This document shows, in pieces, positions 7,787 to 12,583 of a stretch of 12,583 nt of DNA. The stretch spans positions 1 to 12,583 of the forward strand of contig CALELI010000137.1 of the NCBI GenBank assembly GCA_937902455.1. Direction: 5' to 3'. Origin of the DNA: an uncultured Prevotellaceae bacterium (GTDB lineage Bacteria > Bacteroidota > Bacteroidia > Bacteroidales > Bacteroidaceae). The translations under genes and the position numbers were made by a program. How positions within the stretch are numbered: the stretch's first letter is position 1; each line of letters starts with the position of its first letter. Below the pieces are notes generated by a model. The model made no database searches. It had not been told where the DNA came from and saw only the letters and a program-made list of their open reading frames with translations.

Positions 7787-7821
7787 GTTAACTGTTAACT
7801 GTTAACTGATAACTGTTAACT
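7787..7821. repeat. Tandem 7-bp array (GTTAACT)5
   Basis: Five 7-bp units: GTTAACT three times, GATAACT, GTTAACT. The array ends one base before the peptidase stop codon (7823-7825), so it starts the 3' untranslated region of that gene. Looser 7-bp phasing continues to about 7761. GTTAACT units place a GTTAAC hexamer palindrome in most copies. Confidence 0.85.
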
Positions 7822-7822
7822 A

Positions 7823-9811
7823 CTACTTCAGTCCTCTTGCCTTCAGGAACGCTGTGTTGTCAGGCTCGCGACCTGCGAACGACTTGTAGAGAACCATCGG
7901 TTCCTCGCTTCCGCCCTTCTCGAGGAATGTCTCCTTGAATTTCTTTGCAAGGTCGAGGTTGAAGACCTCTCCGCTCTCCGTGAAGATGGAGAAGGCATCC
8001 TTGTCCAGTACTTCTGCCCAGAGATATGCATAGTAGCCAGCTTCATATCCGCTTGCGAAGATGTGGTTGAAGTAGGTTGAGCGGTATCTTGGACCGATTT
8101 CAGGAATGAGACCCATTTCCTTGCAGGTCTTGGCCTCGAACTCGTCGATGTCGACATTCTCGAGGTCTTCCAGTTCGTGCCACTTCATGTCGAGGATGGA
8201 TGCGGCACAGAGTTCTGTGGTCATGAAACCCTGGTTGAACTGGAGCGAGTTGTTGATTTTCTCCACCAGTTCGGCAGGAATCACCTCACCCTTGTCGTTG
8301 AGTGCGTACTGCTTGAGCAGTTCTGGCTGGAATGCCCAGTTCTCGTTGAACTGCGAGAACATCTCCACGAAGTCGTGCTTCACGCTTGTTCCGCTCACAC
8401 TCTTGTAGGTACACTTTGTGAGAAGTCCGTGGAGGGCATGACCGAACTCGTGGAACACTGTCTGAACCTGGTCAATCGAGAGATTCTCTGCCAGGTTGCC
8501 CACGTTGACGATGATAGGACGTACGTCGTTGCCCTGTGCATCGACATACTGGCTGCGGACGTTGTTCATCCATGCCCCGCCCCTCTTGCTTGCACGAGGG
8601 AAGTAGTCGGTGGTGAATATTCCAATCAGCGAACCGTCGTCGGCTGTCACCTTGTATGTTGTCACCTCCTTCTCGTTGTAGGCAGGCACACCTTCAATCT
8701 TCTCCATGTTCACCCCGTAGAGTGTCTTTGCAGCGGCGAAGACTCCCTTGACCACGTTCTCCAGCTTGAAGTAAGGCTTCGTGAGTTCCTCGTTGAGGTC
8801 ATATTTCACCTTGCGCACCTTCTCGGAGTAGTACCACCAGTCCCACGGCTCTATCTTGCTTCCAGCCTCCACCTTGCCGGCTGCGATGTCCTCGTCCATT
8901 ATCTTCTGCATGTCGGCCACTTCTTCCTTGGCCTTTGCCACTGCGGCCTTCATGATTCCGTCGAGGAATGCATCGACTGTCTCAGGGTCGTGAGCCATGT
9001 TGTCAGAGAGCTTGTAGGCAGCGTAGTTCTTGAATCCGAGCATCTGAGCCTTCATCTGGCGCAGACGGAGTACGTCGGCAATGAGTTCCCTGTTGTCGTT
9101 GGCGTTGCCGTTATGGCCTCTTGATGTATATGCCTTGAGCATCTTCTCGCGGAGGGCACGGTCTTCCGTCGATGTCATGGCGTCAGGATATTCCGATACG
9201 CTGATTCCGAATTCCTCCTTGAAGGCATTGCTCTCGGCGAGGATGTTGTTGCCGATTTTCTGTGCCTTTGCTGCTATCTCGGCATTTATCTCGCCCAGCT
9301 GCTTCTGCATTGCGGCAGGGAGGTTGATGCCGTTGAGCACGAATTCGTCGTAGTAGTTCTTCAGCACGACCTGCTGCTCGCGTGTCAGCTTGCTCTGGTC
9401 GGCCTTGTACACCTTCTCGATACGCCTGAACAGCGATTTGTTGAAGGAAATCTTGTTCTCGTGTTCGGTAGTGAGTTTCACGAACACCTCCATGATTGAG
9501 TCGAGTTCGTCCGTACGGTCAGTCTCCGCTATGTTTCCGAGGACTCCGCCCACCTTGCTGATGAGTTCGCCCGACAGTTCGAGCGGAACGATAGTGTTCT
9601 CGAACGTAGGTTTCTCTGCACACGATGTGATAGCCCTGATTTCCTCGTCGTGCTGCCTGATACCTTCCTCGAGGGCAGGGATGTAGTCTTCTGTCGTGAT
9701 TTCGTCGAACGGAGGGATTCCGTAAGGTGTGTCCCATTCAGTAAGGAACGGATTAGTCCTTGTGCAAGATGTGATGATCATTGCTGCTGCGATTAAGTTT
9801 AACTTTTTCAT
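7823..9811 (-). CDS. dcp: M3-family peptidyl-dipeptidase (Dcp-type zinc metallopeptidase), lipoprotein
   Basis: 662 residues, the usual size of Dcp/oligopeptidase A enzymes. The N-terminus MKKLNLIAAAMIITSC has a lipobox with Cys16, so the mature enzyme should be lipid-anchored in the cell envelope rather than cytoplasmic like E. coli Dcp. The zinc site is His454-Glu455-His458 in FHEFGHALH with Glu483 in DFVEM as third ligand, at the normal M3 spacing. Other M3 signatures are SGTSVKHDF and, near the C-terminus, ASGYEAGYYAYLWAEVLDKD, which supplies substrate-binding tyrosines. It removes C-terminal dipeptides from oligopeptides, probably for peptide nutrition. It is the middle gene of a three-gene minus-strand run; both flanking gaps hold 7-bp repeat arrays. 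No consensus promoter was seen in its 131-bp upstream gap. Confidence 0.93.
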   Translation of the reverse strand: MKKLNLIAAAMIITSCTRTNPFLTEWDTPYGIPPFDEITTEDYIPALEEGIRQHDEEIRAITSCAEKPTFENTIVPLELSGELISKVGGVLGNIAETDRTDELDSIMEVFVKLTTEHENKISFNKSLFRRIEKVYKADQSKLTREQQVVLKNYYDEFVLNGINLPAAMQKQLGEINAEIAAKAQKIGNNILAESNAFKEEFGISVSEYPDAMTSTEDRALREKMLKAYTSRGHNGNANDNRELIADVLRLRQMKAQMLGFKNYAAYKLSDNMAHDPETVDAFLDGIMKAAVAKAKEEVADMQKIMDEDIAAGKVEAGSKIEPWDWWYYSEKVRKVKYDLNEELTKPYFKLENVVKGVFAAAKTLYGVNMEKIEGVPAYNEKEVTTYKVTADDGSLIGIFTTDYFPRASKRGGAWMNNVRSQYVDAQGNDVRPIIVNVGNLAENLSIDQVQTVFHEFGHALHGLLTKCTYKSVSGTSVKHDFVEMFSQFNENWAFQPELLKQYALNDKGEVIPAELVEKINNSLQFNQGFMTTELCAASILDMKWHELEDLENVDIDEFEAKTCKEMGLIPEIGPRYRSTYFNHIFASGYEAGYYAYLWAEVLDKDAFSIFTESGEVFNLDLAKKFKETFLEKGGSEEPMVLYKSFAGREPDNTAFLKARGLK

Positions 9812-9850
9812 AGATTAACGGTTTTAGGTTATTGAATACAAGATTTTTAT

Positions 9851-9920
9851 AATTCACAATTCATAATTCGTAATTCGTAATTCGTAATTTACAATTCGTA
9901 ATTCACAATTTGTAATTCAT
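9851..9920. repeat. Ten tandem 7-bp repeats, AATTCNN type
   Basis: Ten phased heptamers: AATTCAC, AATTCAT, AATTCGT three times, AATTTAC, AATTCGT, AATTCAC, AATTTGT, AATTCAT. The pattern drifts into AAACTCT / CAACTCT / AAACTAC (9926-9946), which runs into the stop codon of the acyltransferase gene (9943-9945). The array fills most of the gap before the peptidase gene. Confidence 0.88.
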
Positions 9921-9942
9921 AGTTTAAACTCTCAACTCTAAA

Positions 9943-11082
9943 CTACTTCATTTTTCTGCAATAGCACCTTCTCCTTTTCACCAGTTTAGGCCCGAAGAGG
10001 TTCCATTGCGTGATTTCCTTGATGTTGTGTTCCAGCTGAGGACCCGTTTCCCCGTAGACGAAGTGCTTCTTGTTGTAATAGTGAATCAGGTCGTTGAAGA
10101 ACAGAGTGTTGATACCCTTCCCCTGATATTCCGGCAACAGGCCGATGAGGAGCATCTCTACCGTGTCCTCGTGTTTCCAGAAAAGCGATTTCATCAGGTG
10201 ATACCATCCGAAAGGCATGAGCTTTCCCCTCGATTTGTTCAGGGCCTTTGCCAGGCTTCCTATTGACACGGCCACTCCGATTGCCTCGTCCTTGTCGTTC
10301 TCGAGCATGGTGATGAGGTCAGGGTCAGCCATCGGCAGATACATCTTGATGAAGTCCTGAATCTGTTCCGGAGTGAGTGTCACAAATCCGAAGAGGGGAT
10401 TGTACGCTTCGTTGAGGATGTGGAAAATCTTCTTGCCGTAGTCACCCATGATCTGCGACTTCGTGAGTTTCTTCACGTGGATTCCGTAATGCTGTCTGGC
10501 AAATTCCCCCATCCGAGCGAATCTCTCTGGAGGCTCTGACGGAATACGGATCTGTATCTGCACCCAGTCTGCCTCCTTCTCGAATCCGAGAGCATCCATG
10601 TGGAGAGGGTAGTAGGGGTGGTTGTAGATGGCAGTCATCGAGCCGGTCATGTCGAAGTCCTCTATGAGCATTCCCTCCTTGTCGAAGTCGGTGAGCCCCA
10701 TGGGTCCCTGTATTTCCGTCATGCCCTGTTCCTTGCCCCATTGCTCCACGGCGTTGATGAGCGCTGCCGACACCTCCATGTCGTCAATGAACTCGATGAA
10801 TCCGAACCTTACATTCCTGACACCCCATTTCTCGTTGGCATGAGGGTTGATGATTCCCGTAACTCGTCCTACCGGTTCTCCCTCTCTGTATGCCACCCAC
10901 GCCTGTACCTTTGCGAATTTCAGTCCTGAGTTCTTCTTCGGGTTGAAGAAGTTCCTGATGTCGCTGTCAAGGTCTGGGACATAGTATTTGTTGCCGGCAT
11001 AGATAATCCTCGGCAGACGGACGAAGTCGTCCATTTCCCGTCTGGTGTTTACAGGTCGTATGTCTATCATCTTGTTCATCAT
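9943..11082 (-). CDS. GNAT-like acyltransferase family protein (YghO-like)
   Basis: 379 residues with the start chosen here. The C-terminal GNAT core shows the acyl-CoA pyrophosphate-binding pattern in IGLLPEYQGKGIN (QGKGIN about 320-325); the N-terminal half contains another GNAT-like strand pair (AYREGEPVGRVTGIIN about 62-79) and the family-typical GPMGLTDFDKEGML (126-139) and YNHPYYPLHM. It should transfer an acyl group from a CoA donor; substrate unknown. E. coli YghO is of similar length and type. An open frame continues upstream to ATG 11115, but the promoter boxes at 11086-11116 lie inside that extension, so it was rejected. ATGs at 11082, 11079 and 11070 remain possible. A sphingolipid N-acyltransferase (ceramide synthase) role is a speculation: Bacteroidales make sphingolipids and I recall such enzymes in GNAT-like families. 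Confidence 0.8.
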   Translation of the reverse strand: MMNKMIDIRPVNTRREMDDFVRLPRIIYAGNKYYVPDLDSDIRNFFNPKKNSGLKFAKVQAWVAYREGEPVGRVTGIINPHANEKWGVRNVRFGFIEFIDDMEVSAALINAVEQWGKEQGMTEIQGPMGLTDFDKEGMLIEDFDMTGSMTAIYNHPYYPLHMDALGFEKEADWVQIQIRIPSEPPERFARMGEFARQHYGIHVKKLTKSQIMGDYGKKIFHILNEAYNPLFGFVTLTPEQIQDFIKMYLPMADPDLITMLENDKDEAIGVAVSIGSLAKALNKSRGKLMPFGWYHLMKSLFWKHEDTVEMLLIGLLPEYQGKGINTLFFNDLIHYYNKKHFVYGETGPQLEHNIKEITQWNLFGPKLVKRRRCYCRKMK

Positions 11083-11085
11083 TTG

Positions 11086-11116
11086 CAAATATAGTGTTTT
11101 TTTCTTACACCACAAA
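11086..11116 (-). promoter_or_regulatory. Promoter of the GNAT-like gene
   Basis: On the minus strand TTTG (11113-11116), 19 bp, TATATTTG (11086-11093): an exact consensus match with ideal spacing. The predicted start point (about 11076-11082) coincides with the first ATG codons, implying a leaderless or near-leaderless mRNA. It rules out the upstream ATG at 11115. Confidence 0.8.
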
Positions 11117-11131
11117 AAATAAATGAAAAAT

Positions 11132-11141
11132 GTACATGTAC
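11132..11141. promoter_or_regulatory. 10-bp perfect palindrome upstream of the GNAT-like promoter
   Basis: GTACATGTAC reads the same on both strands and lies 16 bp upstream of the -33 box of the GNAT-like gene, where an operator or activator site would fit. A palindrome of 10 bp can arise by chance, so the role is unproven. Confidence 0.3.
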
Positions 11142-11357
11142 CATGTGTTGTACTAATTCCTGCGAAAAGCTGAAGCCATCCGAATTATTTCCTTGATTTA
11201 TTTGGTGGTCTTCAAATTGACCTTCGCAAGCTCAAATCAACGCGAAGACATCTTTAGTTTTTTCTTGGTGGATTGAAAAAAAATATATGGCGGTTTGGTA
11301 GTTGATGTAGATAATCATCTAAAAATTAGTTGTATGTAAATTTTATCCGTTAACTAT
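11142..11357. other. Non-coding, A/T-rich part of the 11.1-11.7 kb gap
   Basis: No credible ORF on either strand. The only structure seen is an inverted repeat CTTCGC (11222-11227) / GCGAAG (11242-11247), overlapped by a longer-range pair GTCTTC (11208-11213) / GAAGAC (11244-11249); the two share the right arm, so they are mutually exclusive foldings. I assign no function. Confidence 0.4.
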
Positions 11358-11415
11358 TTTGTGACTTTGTGACTTTGTGACTTTGTGACTTTGGGGGTTA
11401 TAGTTTTTGGGGGTT
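11358..11415. repeat. Tandem 8-bp array (TTTGTGAC)4 with G-rich continuation
   Basis: Four perfect copies of TTTGTGAC occupy 11358-11389. The 8-bp phase then continues with TTTGGGGG (11390-11397), TTATAGTT (11398-11405) and TTTGGGGG (11406-11413), so TTTGGGGGTT is duplicated exactly 16 bp apart. Confidence 0.9.
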
Positions 11416-11437
11416 GCGTGCGTGAGTAGATTAAGAA

Positions 11438-11481
11438 TTATTTATTATTTATTATTATTATTATTTATTATTTATTATAAA
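11438..11481. repeat. TTA/TTTATTA low-complexity tract
   Basis: About 44 bp made only of A and T, built from ATT and ATTT units. It is followed directly by an alternating purine-pyrimidine run GCGCGCGTGTGT (11484-11495). It is non-coding; the only open frame across it gives a low-complexity peptide. Confidence 0.75.
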
Positions 11482-11498
11482 TAGCGCGCGTGTGTCGG

Positions 11499-11539
11499 AA
11501 AATGCAAAAATGCAAAAATGCAAAAATGCAAAGTGCATT
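11499..11539. repeat. Tandem 8-bp array (ATGCAAAA)4 ending in a hairpin
   Basis: ATGCAAAA units start at 11502, 11510 and 11518; the fourth (11526) is ATGCAAAG. The last AATGCA (11525-11530) pairs perfectly with TGCATT (11534-11539) across a 3-base loop, and each earlier copy could pair with the same arm. Confidence 0.85.
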
Positions 11540-11592
11540 CCAGCCACCCACAGCCATAATTCTTCAATTCGCTATATATATAATGTGTGAAT

Positions 11593-11614
11593 GTTAAAAT
11601 TAGGTTAAAATTAG
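11593..11614. promoter_or_regulatory. 11-bp direct repeat upstream of a promoter
   Basis: GTTAAAATTAG occurs twice head to tail (11593-11603, 11604-11614), about 30 bp upstream of the -33 box of the following gene. An 11-bp period puts both copies on the same DNA face, the arrangement used by OmpR/PhoB-type response regulators, so an operator is plausible. Confidence 0.4.
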
Positions 11615-11643
11615 GCAAATTTAGAAAATAATTAAATATTTTG

Positions 11644-11674
11644 TTTGTTTTATTGTTTTTTTTCCCTACCTTTG
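11644..11674 (+). promoter_or_regulatory. Promoter of the acidic hypothetical gene
   Basis: TTTG (11644-11647), 19 bp, TACCTTTG (11667-11674): an exact consensus match. Transcription should begin near 11679, leaving a leader of about 33 nt before the ATG at 11712. No Shine-Dalgarno site precedes the start, as is usual in Bacteroidetes. Confidence 0.8.
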
Positions 11675-11711
11675 CCGCCGAATTCACTAACCTACCCAAA
11701 AGAAATTAAAC

Positions 11712-12263
11712 ATGGAACAGACAAAGTACACAAAGAACCAGCTCGTTGAGGCCTTCGAGACCTACAGAAAGAGCACTGAAATCTTCAATGACATCTGCCG
11801 AAGCATTGAGCCAGTAGTGGAGAATGCAGTAAACGCAGGAGTGGAGAAAGCCAAGGGCATCCAGTTCATGAAGGACGAGGCAGGCTCATTCCTCACTCTG
11901 AAGAATCCAGTATCTATCATTTCTCCTGTGTTCAAGTCGTTCATCGATCTCTACTTCGTGAATGAGAAACGACTTGCCACCATAAAGAGGTCGGAACTCA
12001 CGAAGGAGGAAATCGAGGACTGCCAGTGGGAAATCATCAAGGACTACCGAAAGGACGGAGATGCAGAATATCTCTGTCACTATCTCGATGTAGACGCGCT
12101 TGACGGATGCATAATACGTCTCCGTCTGGAGCCCGACAACGAAGACCTTGCCACTATCTACGAGGCAGAAGACTTCACCATCAATGAGGAAGACGGATGC
12201 ATCACCGTACGCGCAGGGGAGACATTGCTGGCACGGATAGACCCGAAGACTGAGATGGAGTAG
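11712..12263 (+). CDS. Acidic 183-residue protein of unknown function
   Basis: I do not recognise this protein. It has no signal peptide, no membrane segment and no metal-binding motif, so it is probably cytoplasmic. The N-terminal half looks mostly helical (about residues 5-50, then about 65-110 with SELTKEEIEDCQWEI); the C-terminal third is rich in Asp and Glu and looks like short beta strands (GCIIRLRLEP, GCITVRAGETLLARI) broken by acidic turns, with a repeated DGCI tetrapeptide. Overall it is clearly acidic. The gene is real on several grounds: its own consensus promoter and start spacing, codon use like its neighbours, and isolation between long non-coding stretches. It is not in an operon. 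A strong inverted repeat follows its stop codon by 21 bp. Confidence 0.8.
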   Translation: MEQTKYTKNQLVEAFETYRKSTEIFNDICRSIEPVVENAVNAGVEKAKGIQFMKDEAGSFLTLKNPVSIISPVFKSFIDLYFVNEKRLATIKRSELTKEEIEDCQWEIIKDYRKDGDAEYLCHYLDVDALDGCIIRLRLEPDNEDLATIYEAEDFTINEEDGCITVRAGETLLARIDPKTEME

Positions 12264-12284
12264 ATTGACTACGCAGACGCACGA

Positions 12285-12347
12285 GAAATATTACTGAGTC
12301 GCAGGGCAAAACAAGGCGTTATTTCGCGTTTGACTCAGTAATATTTC
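12285..12347 (+). other. 63-bp element with 16-bp perfect inverted repeat
   Basis: Arms GAAATATTACTGAGTC (12285-12300) and its exact complement (12332-12347) flank a 31-base loop. Inside the loop AAAC (12309-12312) can pair with GTTT (12328-12331) and GCG (12316-12318) with CGC (12325-12327), making a long bulged hairpin. It lies 21 bp after the stop of the acidic gene and may stabilise or end that transcript. No U tract follows on either strand, so it is not a standard intrinsic terminator; a structured RNA or a small mobile repeat is equally possible. Confidence 0.75.
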
Positions 12348-12583
12348 GCCCCCGTCCCAATAACATTTTCCGCGAGGAAAAACGATATGAGAGGCAAGGC
12401 ACAATGGCATGTCGAGCGAGACAGGACACCAATTGCCGGTCATGTCAGAAAGAAACGGTCAACGAGTCGTTATTGTTATGCCTACGGCATTGTTCTTTTT
12501 AACGAAAATGCCCGTAAATTATCCGCGAATTTATCATAAGATTTCTGTAAGATTTGGATTCCCTTCGAGAACCTCAGGGTAAA
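12348..12583 (+). other. Structured region with overlapping small ORFs; possible dispersed repeat or RNA
   Basis: No convincing gene. Hairpins: TTTTCC-GCGA-GGAAAA (12366-12381, GNRA-type loop) and ATGCC-TAC-GGCAT (12478-12490). All three forward frames are open across about 12389-12500. Two candidate small ORFs overlap in different frames: 12387-12539 (50 residues, Arg/Lys-rich, MRGKAQWHVERD start, preceded by GAGGA 9-13 bases upstream) and 12409-12582 (57 residues, MSSETGHQLPVM start). Neither resembles a family I know, and they cannot both be under normal coding selection. I favour a non-coding structured or repeated element. Confidence 0.35.
12478..12500 (+). terminator. Possible weak intrinsic terminator
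   Basis: A 5-bp stem ATGCC/GGCAT with a 3-base loop is followed by TGTTCTTTTT. The T-rich tail fits an intrinsic terminator but the stem is short. If used, it would end transcripts from the acidic gene about 230 bases after its stop, or end a small RNA arising in this region. Confidence 0.35.

Noticed and set aside
8177..9124. 315-codon plus-strand open frame opposite the M3 peptidase
   Set aside because: Shadow of the peptidase gene; the sequence is His/Leu/Cys-biased and lacks domain features.
7713..9942. CRISPR-like arrays in the repeated gaps
   Set aside because: Units are 7 bp with no spacers, far from CRISPR repeat-spacer geometry, and no cas genes are near.
11083..11115. N-terminal extension of the GNAT-like protein (start at 11115)
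   Set aside because: The -33 and -7 promoter boxes fall within it, and homologous-looking sequence begins only around IDIRPV.
11475..11699. Minus-strand 74-codon open frame in the repeat-rich gap
   Set aside because: It is built from simple repeats and A/T tracts and overlaps the promoter of the acidic gene; the peptide is low complexity.
12264..12583. tRNA, tmRNA, SRP RNA, RNase P RNA or group II intron end
   Set aside because: None of the hallmark sequences (T-loop GGTTCGA, CCA end, intron domain V, RNase P conserved core) could be found by eye.

Overview
The window looks like chromosomal DNA of a Bacteroidales bacterium, most likely Prevotella/Segatella or a close relative. The basis is four strong copies of the Bacteroidetes promoter (-33 TTTG, about 20 bp, -7 TAnnTTTG), start codons preceded by A/T-rich leaders rather than Shine-Dalgarno sites, B12-dependent methylmalonyl-CoA mutase with a separate small subunit, and protein sequences that read as Bacteroidales versions of their families. 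No phage, transposase, CRISPR array, tRNA or rRNA was seen.

Layout. 1-1836 (-): mutA, the methylmalonyl-CoA mutase small subunit, cut at its C-terminus by the window edge and carrying two unusual cysteine clusters; its own promoter lies just after the preceding gene. 1944-3650 (-): a secreted PhoA-type alkaline phosphatase. 3787-6744 (+): a large secreted family 2 glycoside hydrolase, divergent from the phosphatase with interleaved promoters. 6750-9811 and on to about 11082 (-): three genes in one direction, transcribed GNAT-like acyltransferase, then M3 peptidyl-dipeptidase lipoprotein, then ROK glucokinase. The two gaps in this run hold arrays of 7-bp repeats that begin right at the upstream gene's stop codon. 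11116-11711: a 0.6-kb gap packed with different simple repeats, ending in a clear promoter. 11712-12263 (+): an acidic 183-residue protein I do not recognise. 12264-12583: no convincing gene, but a 16-bp perfect inverted repeat, smaller hairpins and a stretch open in all three forward frames; this looks like an RNA or dispersed intergenic element.

How it fits together. Most genes are ordinary nutrition and central metabolism: extracytoplasmic release of sugar (GH2), phosphate (phosphatase) and dipeptides (M3 peptidase), glucose phosphorylation (ROK kinase) and the succinate-propionate interconversion (MutA). They do not form one pathway or a polysaccharide utilisation locus: there is no SusC/SusD pair here. 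I see no defence or biosynthetic system. The least explained parts are the MutA cysteine clusters, the repeat-filled gaps, a promoter that nearly overlaps the start codon of the acyltransferase gene, and the structured 3' region of the window.
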